Assembly (NCBI RefSeq): GCF_041146795.1
Contig: NC_135177.1
Coordinates: forward strand, 4,371,560-4,435,559
Reading direction: 5' to 3'
Source of the DNA: Maylandia zebra
Taxonomy: Eukaryota > Chordata > Actinopteri > Cichliformes > Cichlidae
DNA: 64,000 nucleotides
The translations under genes were made by a program, and so were the position numbers. Numbering within the stretch: the stretch's first letter is position 1; every line of letters begins with the position of its first letter. Below, in pieces: positions 13,150-23,597 of this stretch. The notes under the pieces were generated by a model. That model saw only the letters and a list, made by a program, of their open reading frames with translations, had not been told where the DNA came from and did no database searches.

Positions 13150-14580
13150 ATGGCAGCTATCGAGCTAGTGCTTGAAGAGAGAGTCTCCCTTCTCTATGTA
13201 CTGTGGAGAGCAGAGCAGCAGCGTAAAAGACGTCCTCGCCGTACCTGGGTCCATCAGGTCCTCCAGAGGCATGAGCAGTTTGGTGAGTTTCACCACTTGC
13301 TCCAGGAGCTGCGCCTGGATGACGGCCGATTCCAGCGCTATCACCGTCGGCCAGTTTGAGGACCTGCTTTCCCTCGTCGGTCCCAGCATCGCCCGCCTAG
13401 ACACCAACTACAGACGCTCAATCCCACCTGCAGAGCGCCTGTCCGTCTGCCTGAGGTTAGTAAAACTATTTAATACGGTAGTCCTTTATTGATATCTGTG
13501 CTAATATGCTAATCCATCCAGTTATACACTGCTAACATGGATGTGCTATGCTAACAGTGAATGCTGTCGGTGTTTACTGAAAGCAAACTGTGGTACAGAG
13601 ACGACTCTTTATAATATTTCTAGTGATACTCAGAAGCTCTCATCAAGTCCCGATTTAATTCGATTTATGCTGTTATCAGTGTTTGCATGATAGCATGGCT
13701 GTGGTGTCACATCAATGTATGCGCTCGGTGTTTGCTGATATCAAACTGTAGCATTAGGACCACTGAGTTAACCTTTGTAGTGATACTCACTCCTTTTTAT
13801 TTAGACCTGGTTTAATTCTGGGATAGTTGAATATTTGTATATAATCCCTGCAGCTGTCAGACTCTATAGCAGGGGTCACAGCCTTTATTAAAACAGAGTT
13901 AGATAAAACTGTGAACAGTTTGGTTCATCTCTAGTTACATGGTTCTATCTTGATAAACTGTCTTATCACAGATTAATTTTTCAAAAATATTAATGATTTA
14001 AGCAAGGAAAGGGCTACATGTCAACATACAACTCTTTATTTCTATTAATGTCTCACTTCATTCCTACCTGATTGACATGTTTAGGGATTATGAGTGATTG
14101 GCTCACTGTAGTTGTGAAAGTTGCTACCAATCAAATTATGATATGTTAAAGTTAAAACAAAACACAACTGTTTTAGATATTATCTAATATACATTTTGTA
14201 ATTATCCTTATAATTACAAAATGTTTTATGTAAGATTTAAGTTTTGTGATTTATATCTGACATCACAAAAGTATTTTGGAATTTGAATGATGTATTTTGT
14301 AACTGCAGTACACATAATACTGATTTTGAACAATTTTGTCCAGGTTCCTTGTCACCGGGGACTCCTTCAGGACCATCGCGTTCAGTTTCAGAGTCGGTGT
14401 GTCCACGGTGAGCCAGATCACCCCCCAGGCAGCGACGTCCATCTGGGACTGTCTAGTGGACGACTTCATGGCTGTGCCTTCACCTGGAGACTGGCGGTCC
14501 ATCACAGAGGGATTCCAGGAGCGCTGGAACTTTCCTCTGTGCTGTGCAGCTCTGGATGGGAAGCACATCCAGACAAAGGC
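13150..14580 (+). pseudogene. Harbinger (HARBI1-like) transposase, broken
   Basis: Exon 1 starts most plausibly at 13150 (MAAIELVLEERV) and encodes an Arg-rich stretch, then RTWVHQVLQRHEQFGEFHHL. A frameshift near 13340 moves the frame to ITVGQFEDLLSLVGPSIARL. The exon ends at 13455 before GTTAGT; exon 2 begins at 14344 after CAG, and the joined codons read LR/FLVTGDSFRTIAF in phase. The helix-turn-helix segment (FRVGVSTVSQITPQ) is intact. The first catalytic aspartate lies in the ALDGKH motif. Homology stops at about 14580, so the rest of the DDE domain is missing, replaced by the inverted-repeat insertion that follows. Family members are about 350 residues; this copy cannot make an active enzyme. 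Confidence 0.88.
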
Positions 14581-14585
14581 ACCCC

Positions 14586-14860
14586 ATATATCATATAGGA
14601 GACACACACATTGATATACACTAAATATTCATTTCATTTCTTTTTTGTGGTGCCCAAATTGATGCACCTGCTTGATTTTGTTTAAACAATTATTGCACAC
14701 TTTCTGTAAATCCAGTAAACTTCTTTTCACTTCTCAAATATCACTGTGTGTGTCTCCTGTATGATATTTAACTGACATTTTTTATTGTAACAACCAACGA
14801 TTTATACAGGAAAATAATGTCTATTAACAAGGTTGCCCAAACTTCTGCATCCCACTGTAT
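14586..14860. mobile_element. Short inverted-repeat insertion in the transposase gene
   Basis: ATATCATATAGGAGACACAC (14586-) and its near inverse GTGTGTCTCCTGTATGATAT (about 14750-14770) flank an AT-rich stretch. The tail GGTTGCCCAAACTTCTGCAT resembles mariner/Tc1-type ends seen in fish. I cannot define both ends or a target duplication. It lies exactly where the catalytic domain of the transposase is lost. Confidence 0.5.
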
Positions 14861-14949
14861 CAGTATATTTTGTCATTAGTATAATATGAAATAAATTCTA
14901 CATGTGTCAAGTTGTGTGCCAACATTTGCTGTGTAGTAGAACTGAGACA

Positions 14950-16176
14950 TTAGTCATTATAAACATTTATTTGAAATAATATTAAAAGTCTCAAACAGAA
15001 AAACATTAAACATAAATATATAAAATATAAGAATTTACAGAGAGACAGGAATAAAAAGGACCAGCTGCTCTCCAGAGCAGGAACAAGGCTGAGGAGGAAA
15101 TGCTCCATTGGAGACTGGTGTGGCCTCTTCAGGGACTCCAGGATGGCCAGCTCCACCGCCGATGGACCGTCCTGGGACCCGTCCCTCATCTGCCTCGGAG
15201 CCGTCCTCCTCTGTGGGCCTGTAAAACAGCACAAAACACAAAGAAATGAGAAGGCTGCTACTAGATTTTAATTTCAACATTGAAAAAAAAAAAAAAAACA
15301 ATAACAGGATATAATCAGATTGGTTGTAGATATTTAGTAAAGGTGATCACAAGGGAATCCCACCGACTAAAAAGGTATCAGTGCTTGCTGTACATATCTG
15401 TGGGTGCAGCAGCAGGAGCTCAGGGACTGGGGATGCTCTGCTGCAGAATCAGTTGGTTCTATCAATACAGTATTAAATGTTAACAGGTTCGATATAATAA
15501 TCGTAGAGTAGACAGTGGTCCCTCATTTATTGCAGGGGTTCTCAGAATAACTAGCCCCTGGTCACAGTTCTCACAATTGATTCTCAAAGTGCAAACCTTT
15601 GTAGATTGCAAAACGTAAAAGTATTATTATGCCGCGGTTTGTCTTCATCTGCCCGCCACTTTCGTGCGCCTTTTTCCCTCACGGTGCAGGTGTCTATTTC
15701 CGAATGAGGCTCATAGTTATGGGTGTTTTTGTGCTGTTTTTTCTATTGGACGCGATGGTTATCAAAACCAAACGTGATAAATTTGGCAAGCGCAGGAGAT
15801 TTGTCAATCAGGCTGCAGAATGCAATGCTGTACTGTGCAATAAAAAATCAGCGAAAAAGCAAAGCAGTGACGGATGAACAGCGGGACCACTGTGTGCTGT
15901 TTATTAATAAACAATAAAATATATTCCTAAATGACAACATGCATAAAAGCAGAACGGTATTTGTACGTCAGTGGGAAAATAGCGGTGGCTTGCTAGCTTT
16001 TGTGCGGCTTCCCCGGGTCAGTGAAAACTTTCAAAAGAGAAATGAATGAACTTACCAGGTTGCCCGATCTCTTCACATATCTTCCTCCAAGCTCGGTCCT
16101 TTTTATTCCTGTCTCGGTACTGAAAGCAGCTGGTGTCATACAGCTCCGAGTTGTTTGCTACCGCATTGATTAGCCT
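14950..16176 (-). pseudogene. Harbinger MADF/BESS (Myb-SANT-like) protein gene
   Basis: Read on the minus strand, the first exon encodes LINAVANNSELYDTSCFQYR and DRNKKDRAWRKICEEIGQP, a good MADF domain with its conserved Trp and Tyr positions. It ends at 16056 at G/GTAAG. After an intron of about 840 bases the second exon starts at 15218 (TTTTACAG/G) in the same phase and carries SPMEHFLLSLVPALES, a BESS motif. In Harbinger elements this second protein partners the transposase, helping nuclear import and end binding. No convincing start codon is seen just upstream of the MADF domain, and the tail after the BESS motif is not family-like. The two genes converge, as is usual in these elements. 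Confidence 0.8.
15508..15920. mobile_element. Possible Tigger/pogo-type fragment in the MADF intron
   Basis: CAGTGGTCCCTCATTTATTG at about 15513 resembles Tigger-type terminal repeats. Downstream is an 82-codon frame with no family I recognise. The matching far end is not found, so this call is weak. Confidence 0.35.
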
Positions 16177-16663
16177 TCCCCTCCATTGAAGTATGAAAGG
16201 CTTTGGCTGGATCTGCCCCTTTGACCTAGGTAACAGCCACGTCACCAGGCTCCTGATTGGTTGTCGCGGCGCGATTTGACGCTGGAGTTCAGATTTTTCC
16301 AACTCGAGCGGTAGACGCGAAACGCGCGTATGCACAAAATGCAACACAAAAACTCACGCGCGTGGTTTTATTCGCGAGTCAAACGCGCCAGACGCGCTAC
16401 ACTGACGCGCGTTTCACGCGTTTTGGCGTTTTCGCGACGCAAATCTGCTTCCGAATTTTCGCGGGACCCGCAATCGCGCGTCATCGCGCCTTTCCATTGA
16501 CTTTACATGTAAACCTGACGCTCTATTCGCGTCCATCGCGTTCGGTGTGAACACACCGTTACACCGTTTTGTTCAGAAGAGATGGGGGAATCTTCCAGTG
16601 TTTAGAATTTATCATTAACATATGAATTTTTAGAGATATATGACATGGATGACTTATTGACTT

Positions 16664-16925
16664 AGAAGCCACGAATTCCCCAATATGCAAATTTGAATGG
16701 CTGAGGCCACATATATGATTGGCTGGCTGGGAAGCCGTGCAGGCCCTGATTTGTGGATTTGAATTCCTCAGCCCTGATATAATTGGCTGGCTTAGAAGCC
16801 ATGAAGGCCCCAATATGCAAATTTGAATGCCTCAGGACACATGTATGATTGGCTGGGAAGCCGTGCAGGCCCTGATTTGAAAATTCTAATGTCTCAGTCC
16901 TCACAGAGGATTGGCTGCCTGGGGA
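16664..16925. repeat. ~62-bp minisatellite with inverted CCAAT boxes, copy 1
   Basis: Four diverged units of about 62 bases run AAGCC-TG-AGGCCC... and each ends in ATTGGCTG, the inverse of CAGCCAAT. A second, nearly identical block lies at 17848-18120. Together with the head module, each block is followed by the A-rich minisatellite. Confidence 0.85.
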
Positions 16926-17340
16926 CCTGGCAGAAATATATGGAAATACTATGATTAAGCATAAATACTACATTTAGTAGAAATACTATGTTTTAGCACA
17001 AATACTATAAAAAGCAGAAATACTATATTAAGCACAAATCCTATAAAAAGCAGAAATACTATATTAGGCACAAATCCTATAAAAAGCAGAAATACTATAT
17101 TAGGCACAAATAGTATAAAAAGCAGAAATACTATAATTTAGCAGAAATACTATGTTAGGCACAAATCCTATAAAAAGAATAAATACTATAATTTAGCAGA
17201 AATACTATATTAGTCACAAATCTTATGAAAAGCAGAAATAGTATGATTTAGCAGAAATACTGTATTTAGCACAAGTACCGAAAAGTACCAGAAATACTAT
17301 GATTTAGCAGAATAGTAATAACTTACAAAATTACAAATAT
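16926..17340. repeat. A-rich degenerate minisatellite, second block
   Basis: Same AGCAGAAATACTAT / CACAAATCCTATAAAA class as at 11630-12480. No gene is seen. Confidence 0.85.
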
Positions 17341-17477
17341 GGAGGCATATTGAAACAGAAATGCACAGAGGGACACACAAACACAGGCTCTAATCCAGTC
17401 AACCAGTCTAACTATATTCAATTTAAATCCTACAATGACATGCTGCCAAATAAGGGCAGGGTCCTCTCTCTCCCACT

Positions 17478-17479
<2 letters not shown>

Positions 17480-17540
<61 letters not shown>
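17480..17540. repeat. (CA)n microsatellite
   Basis: About 30 uninterrupted CA repeats directly before head module copy 2. Confidence 0.98.
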
Positions 17541-17544
<4 letters not shown>

Positions 17545-17847
17545 GACACAGAGGGAGAGAGCTGCCGAATTTAAATCCACCAATCAGAGTGGCTGTTTAC
17601 GTTTTCCCACCAAAACAGGTGCATCTTTTTACACACGCAGCACAAAGAGGCACAGGATTATTGCAGCCTATTTCTCATAGTGAGGACTCCCCACAAACAA
17701 ATGACCATAATTTCCTAACCGTAGGGGCTAGAACGGTCATTCTTACACAGTTTTGTTCAGAAGAGATGGGGGAATCTTCCAGTGTTAACAATTTATCATT
17801 AAAATGTGAATTTTTAGAGATATACGACATGGATGACTTGTTGACTT
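17545..17847 (+). repeat. Head module copy 2
   Basis: Contains CCAATCAGAG, but the E2F-like site is mutated to TTTTCCCACCAAAA. It reads through CATTCTTACACAG without interruption, giving the empty target site for the Harbinger insertion in copy 1. Confidence 0.85.
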
Positions 17848-18120
17848 AGAAGCCACGAATTCCCCAATATGCAAATTTGAATGCCTGAGGCCACATATAT
17901 GATTGGCTGGCTGGGAAGCCGTGCAGGCCCTGATTTGTGGATTTGAATTCCTCAGCCCTCAGATATGATTGGCTGGCTTAGAAGCCATGAAGGCCCCAAT
18001 ATGCAAATTTGAATGCCTCAGGACACATATATGATTGGCTGGGAAACCGTGCAGGCCCTGATTTGAAAATTTGAATGTCTAAGTCCTCACAGAGGATTGG
18101 CTGCCTGGGGACCTGGCAGA
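17848..18120. repeat. ~62-bp CCAAT minisatellite, copy 2
   Basis: Second block of the four-unit minisatellite of 16664-16925, in the same orientation and about 95 percent alike by eye. Confidence 0.85.
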
Positions 18121-18126
18121 AATATA

Positions 18127-18981
18127 TCCGGTTGTTCAGTCTGACGTCACTAGCCGTGGCTGGGTCTAAACTCCGCTGCAGGTCCATATATCAAACGATC
18201 ACTATGGGATTACTGAGAGTTGAAAAACTGTCTAAAGTCTTTCATCTTTAATAAAATGATCAGCGTTCTGCTCTACCAGGTGTAACAATTGAGTTTAACA
18301 TCCAGGCATCCATGAAAACGGAATTTATGACATTTAACGGAGTTAGAAGTTAGCAGGGAGTTAGCTCGCTAGCTTCTATCTAAATACAATATAGCATGTC
18401 CTGACTGTGGGGTTTTGGAAACAAATTAAAACGTACAGCTCTGCTATCACTTCCAGCATAAATGAAGACAGAAAACTAAACAGCAGTGACGTTTGTAGGG
18501 TTACTGAAGTTGGGCTAGCTGGTATATAATGATGTGCTACGTGACCGCTAGCGACATAGCTATGTTAGCATAATATAAACAAGCTAACTTTTTTTCCACT
18601 CAATAAAAGTTAATGTGAGTGTTCTCGGTGGTCAGGAACAAATGTAATCGCATGGCAGGATGCTGTAAAAGGACCAAACTTCAGCCAGGAGAACAACTGA
18701 GATAATCCATCCACAATACGAGGTTAGTCATTCATATACTGCTGCATGGGCTGGGCTGTAGTTACATCGTAAGGTTTTAAAAACTGAGCTTAAAAAAATG
18801 ATTAGCGGTAATAAAAGCCGAGGGAGGTCAACAGTGATCACTGACTGTTTTAGGAGCTTTTTGAGATCAAATAGAAGAAAATACATAACATTAAACATGT
18901 TAACAACACAAAAGCCATATTAAACGCAGACTACTTTAGACCCGGAAGTAGGATTCGTCGCGTCATCACTGAACAACCGGA
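18127..18981. mobile_element. 855-bp MITE with TCCGGTTGTTCAGT termini
   Basis: The ends TCCGGTTGTTCAGT and ACTGAACAACCGGA are perfect inverted repeats of 14 bases and remain similar further in. TA flanks both sides (18125-18126 and 18982-18983), and the flanking AGAAATAT/AGAAATAC sequence is continuous in the related copy at about 16931. The TA duplication suggests a Tc1/mariner-type non-autonomous element. No coding frame of note is present. Confidence 0.8.
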
Positions 18982-18983
18982 TA

Positions 18984-19480
18984 GAAATACTATGATTAAG
19001 CATAAATACTACATTTAGTAGAAATACTATGTTTTAGCACAAATACTATAAAAAGCAGAAATACTATAATTTAGCAGAAATACTATATTAAGCACAAATC
19101 CTATAAAAAGCAGAAATAGGATGATTAAGCATAAACACTACATTTAGTAGAAATACTATGTTTGAGCAAAAATCCTATAAAAAGCAGAAATACTATATTA
19201 GGCACAAATCCCATAAAAAGCAGAAATAGTATGATTAAGCATAAATACTACATTTAGTAGAAATACTATGTTTTAGCACAAATAGTATAAAAAGCAGAAA
19301 TACTGTAATTTAGCAGAAATACTATATTAGGCACAAATCTTATAAAATAGCAGAAATAGTATGATTTAGCACAATAGTAATAAGTTAAACAGAAAAATTG
19401 GAAAAGCAAAATGGACAGCTGAAAAAATGATGAACATGCTGAGGGTCCCTCAAATATACTTGTTAAATGAAAAAATCAGC
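18984..19480. repeat. A-rich degenerate minisatellite, third block
   Basis: The last part (19330-19470) is almost the same as 12361-12500, including AAATGGACAGCTGAAAAAAT and CTGAGGGTCCCTCAAATATA. Confidence 0.85.
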
Positions 19481-19499
19481 AAAAAAAATGCACAGGGAG

Positions 19500-20920
19500 A
19501 GAGAAGTAAGTTTCTAGGTCAGCCTGGGAGCTGCTAAATTTGAATCCACCAATCAGAGAGCCTGTGTACTTTTTCCCGCCAAAACATGTGCATCTTTTTA
19601 CACACGCAGCACAGAGAGGCACAGGATTATTGCAGCCTATTTTTCATAGTGAGGACTCCCCTCAAACAAATGACCATAATTTCCAAACCGTAGGGGCTAG
19701 AACGGTCATTCTTACACCGTTTTGTTCAGAAGAGATGGGGGAATCTTCCAGTGTTTACAATTTATCATTAAAATATGAATTATTAAAGATATTTGACTTC
19801 TAATGCACCATAACTGAGTAGAGCGAAGCAAAAACTGCCTTGACTTGCCCTCAAACAACGCTTTGTGACTTGAAATCTATTTGGAGTATCGATATCATTC
19901 TTTCACCGTAAGAGACAGCAGGCTTTGGTGAACAATCATGGAAATTTTCAGGTCTCTGTGGAAATCCATTAAAAAGATATGACGAGAGAAAAAAGTGCTT
20001 CATTTCCACAGTTTGAAATCTGAAGAAATCTGAGCGAAGGACGAATTTCCTACCCTCAAACAAGTCTAACTCATTTCAGAACGGTAATAGGTGAGAAAAT
20101 AATTCTTGAATTGTGAGCGTCAGGGGTGTCTGAAGATATACTGGGACAAGCCTTATGTCTTAACTTTGCTTCGTTAAGGAGATATGACGATTCGAATATG
20201 CCTCTCATTACAGAAATCAAGCGGTGATTTTGAACAAGCTCTCCATTGACTTTCTATGGAGAGTTTTGCGACTTTGTGTTGGTCTGAGGAGATTTGCCAA
20301 AATTCTATAAATCCCACAACAATGATAGTGACATTTTCGGAAACCCAGCAAAAATACCTACGTTTTGATGTATAATTTGTGGAAGTTGAGTGAAAATTGA
20401 GCAAGTAGCAAGAAGTTGTTCGGACATGAAGAGAAGACTGCAAAACCTTCAGTGGCACACTGGAAGCCAAGTGCATAGCAACCATAACAACGCATGTATT
20501 TTGTGAAAAATCACAATTTTGCAACTGAAAACTTTAAGAGGCATAAAAGTAAAACGGTAAAAGATTTGAAAAAGCTGAATCATACCTGAATAGCCCAATA
20601 ATTTGAGAACATTTTAAAGTTTGAATGGTTGTTCTACGTGAAAATATGAGGAAGTAGTTAAGTTTCAGAAACAAGCAAATTTTAGCAGAATTGCAGAAGT
20701 TTCCCATTCATTTCAATGGGACAAATTAAGCTTAATATTTTAAAAAGTATAATAGTGAAAAATACCAAAAGACATAGCAGGAATTAGCAGAAATAGCAGA
20801 ATATTTTAAAATTTGAACGGTGAAAATCGGCTGAAAATTGTGGAAGTAGTTAAGTGCCAAAAAGTGTACGGAAGTCCCAAGAGGAACTCAATAGTGTGGA
20901 TGCTTAAAGCATCCACACAA
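19500..20920 (+). repeat. 1.4-kb repeat, copy 3, ending in palindrome H2
   Basis: Starts GAGAAGTAAGTTTCTAG and has CCAATCAGAG (19549-19558) and TTTCCCGCCAAAA (19572-19584). It then follows a tail different from copies 1 and 2 and ends with the H2 palindrome (20894-20918). A near-identical copy lies at 22074-23488. A 116-codon minus-strand frame is found at the same place in both copies, but nothing in it suggests a protein. Confidence 0.9.
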
Positions 20921-20935
20921 TTAACATGTCTAACC

Positions 20936-22035
20936 AGTGCTTCTCAAAACTTTTAACATGCACCACCCCCAACACCGTACCCTTCAAACTACCAATAACA
21001 ACGTCACTGTTCTGTCACAATCAGGTCACAACACAGTGCGTAAATGTCTGCGAGCATCGCTGAGTCAGTAACAACCAGTTAGGCTAAAGACTGCATCTTT
21101 AGACAGTTGGACGGTGTTCTAACTTTCTCACAGGAGACACCTACTAAAGACAGTCAAAGACATTAATTTCAATCTTACCAAAGTAGGACAGTAGTTGACG
21201 TTAGTTATGGAAAGGCTAATCCACAAAAACGGAGAAACGTCCATAATTCTATTATTCATAATCATGTCAAGGTTTTAGGTTTTTCTGCAGTTCCATCTCT
21301 AAAAAGTGTGATGTCTTCCCGTCACTGACTTCAGTTTGAAAACTTTGTATTTATTCACAGATTTCCGTGAGATCATCCTAAAATTTGTAACGAAAAATGG
21401 GCTCAAAAGAGCCCTCTGCCTAACGGCATGTAGCCTTAGCCTATAGCATAACGTGATATTTTCAATAGTGTATGCAAAAAGGTCGGAATTGATGGAGAGT
21501 GGGGTTGCCTAAATGGTTTAGGTTACATTTTAAATGTGTCGTTTTTTTGTTTATCCATATGGATGGATGGAGGGGTAAGCTGGCAAAGTTTGTCATGTGC
21601 AGTTTCTGACAGGCTACTTCACAACAAAACAATTGCAGGTTGGTCTTAGAGGGCAAACAGAATAATTTCACTTGATTCATGGGTTACCCGACTGGTTGGG
21701 AAGGGAAAGAGCTGCCGTGTTGTCCGCCGTGGCTCCCAGTCGCTATAGTTAGCCTACTATGCCTACTCCAAGTAGTCCTGTGTCATGCCGCTGCTACACG
21801 CCTCACAACAAATGAACTGCAAGCGTGTTCACGTGACACGGTGACAGTGAAAAAGCGACAGGGTTCGGGTGTCTTTGAAGAAGGGGCACAAATCAAGCCA
21901 TTATTTTCACACCTTTTTAAATCGCGCAGCTTTAAAAAAAAAAAAAATCACGTCTTTCAAAAGGGCACTTTTTTGGACTGAGGGCAAAAGGGCAAGTGCT
22001 TCAGCACCACCTCGTCTCTATCTGTGCACGCCAGT
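20936..22035. mobile_element. Spacer between copies 3 and 4; hAT-like left end
   Basis: CAGTGCTTCTCAAAACTTTT at 20936 resembles hAT (Charlie-like) termini. The matching right end and the 8-bp duplication are not found. A 100-codon frame at 21679-21981 has a hydrophobic stretch near its start but no recognised family. Otherwise I see nothing in this stretch. Confidence 0.35.
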
Positions 22036-22036
22036 G

Positions 22037-22071
<35 letters not shown>
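22036..22071. repeat. (CT)n(CA)n microsatellite
   Basis: Short CT run passing into CA repeats, directly before head module copy 4. Confidence 0.95.
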
Positions 22072-22073
<2 letters not shown>

Positions 22074-22075
<2 letters not shown>

Positions 22076-23488
22076 AAGTAAGTTTCTAGCTCAGTCAAGC
22101 AGCCTTGGAGCTGCTGAATTTGAATCCACCAATCAGAGAGCCTGTGCACTTTTTCCCGCCAAAACAGGTGCACGCAGCACAGAGAGACACAGGATTTTTG
22201 CAGTCTATTTCTCATAATGACGACTCCCCTCAAACAAATGACCATAATTTCCTAACCGTAGGGGCTAGAACGGTCATTCTTACACCGTTTTGTTCAGAAG
22301 AGATGGGGGAATCTTAAAGTGTTGACAATTTATCATTAAAATATGAATTATTAAAGATAATTGACTTCTAATGCACCATAACTGAGTAGAGCAAAGCAAA
22401 AACTGGCTTGACTTGCCCTCAAACAACGCTTTCTAACTCTAAATCTATTTGGAGTATCAATATCATTCTTTCACCGTAAGAGACAGCAGGCTTTGGTGAA
22501 CAATCATGGAAATTTTCAGGTCTCTGTGGAAATCCATTAAAAAGATATGACGAGAGAAAAAAGTGGTTCATTTCCAGAGTTTGAAATCTGAAGAAATCTG
22601 AGCGAAGGACGAATTTCCTACCCTCAAACAAGTCTAACTCATTTCAGAACGGTAATAGGTGAGAAAATAATTCTTGAATTGTGAGCGTCAGGAGTGTCTG
22701 AAGATATACTGGGACAAGCCTTATGTCTTAACTTTGCTTCGTTAAGGAGATATGACGATTCGAATATGCCTCTCATTACAGAAATCAAGCGGTGATTTTG
22801 AACAAGCTCTCCATTGACTTTCTATGGAGAGTTTTGCGACTTTGTGTTGGTCTGAGGAGATTTGCCAAAATTCTATAAATCCCACAACAATGATAGTGAC
22901 ATTTTCGGAAACCCAGCAAAAATACCTATGTTTTGATGTATAATTTGTGGAAGTTGAGTGAAGATTGAGCAAGTAGCAAGAAGTTGTTCGGACATGAAGA
23001 GAAGACTGCAAAACCTTCAGTGGCACACTGGAAGCCAAGTGCATAGCAACCATAACAACGCATGTATTTTGTGAAAAATCACAATTTTGCAACTGAAAAC
23101 TTTAAGAGGCATAAAGGTAAAACGGTAAAAGATTTGAAAAAGCTGAATCATACCTGAATAGCCCAATAATTTGAGAACATTTTAAAGTTTGAATGGTTGT
23201 TCTACGTGAAAATATGAGGAAGTAGTTAAGTTTCAGAAACAAGCAAATTTTAGCAGAATTGCAGAAGTTTCCCATTCATTTCAATGGGACAAATTAAGCT
23301 TAATATTTTAAAAAGTATAATAGTGAAAAATACCAAAAGACATAGCAGGAATTAGCAGAAATAGCAGAATATTTTAAAATTTGAACGGTGAAAATCGGCT
23401 GAAAATTGTGGAAGTAGTTAAGTGCCAAAAAGTGTACGGAAGTCCCAAGAGGAACTCAAGAGTGTGGATGCTTAAAGCATCCACACAA
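22074..23488 (+). repeat. 1.4-kb repeat, copy 4, ending in palindrome H2
   Basis: Direct repeat of 19500-20920 with few substitutions and a short deletion near 22170. It carries CCAATCAGAG and TTTCCCGCCAAAA and ends at the H2 palindrome (23462-23486), which is followed at once by hairpin pair H3. Confidence 0.9.
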
Positions 23489-23597
23489 TAAATCCGAGCA
23501 ATAGTAATAAGTGTGCCTTTTGGCATAGGCACACTTAATAATAATAAATCCGAGCAATAGTAATAAGTGTGCCTTTTGGCATAGGCACACTTAATAA
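23489..23597. repeat. Tandem pair of 56-bp hairpin units (H3)
   Basis: Two copies at a 56-base period each contain AATCCGAGCAATAGTAAT and a hairpin with 10-bp stem AAGTGTGCCT/AGGCACACTT and loop TTTGGCAT (23509-23536 and 23565-23592), each followed by (AAT)n. The architecture matches H1 and H2 although the sequence differs. Confidence 0.9.

Larger units (their letters stand above)
12968..16558 (+). mobile_element. PIF/Harbinger DNA transposon (3591 bp)
   Basis: The left end CGGTGTGTTCACACCGAACG and its exact inverse at the right end form a terminal inverted repeat that continues perfectly for about 35 bases. The target duplication is TTA (12965-12967 and 16559-16561), and paralogous repeat copies in this window show the empty site. 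A TTA duplication, a DDE transposase and a divergent MADF/BESS gene are the hallmarks of PIF/Harbinger. Both genes are present but damaged, and further sequence has been inserted inside (14586-14860 and about 15508-15920). The subterminal regions are rich in ACGCG-type CpG motifs. The element is probably immobile by itself. Confidence 0.93.

Noticed and set aside
16257..16550. 97-codon frame at the Harbinger right end
   Set aside because: It reads through the CpG-rich subterminal repeat and TIR; no family.
20174..20524. 116-codon minus-strand frame kept in both 1.4-kb copies (also 22742-23092)
   Set aside because: The copies are too young for conservation to mean anything, and there is no motif or start context.
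23489..23597. Possible two-repeat CRISPR-like array
   Set aside because: The unit is a eukaryotic tandem hairpin with no variable spacers, and there is no cas-like gene.
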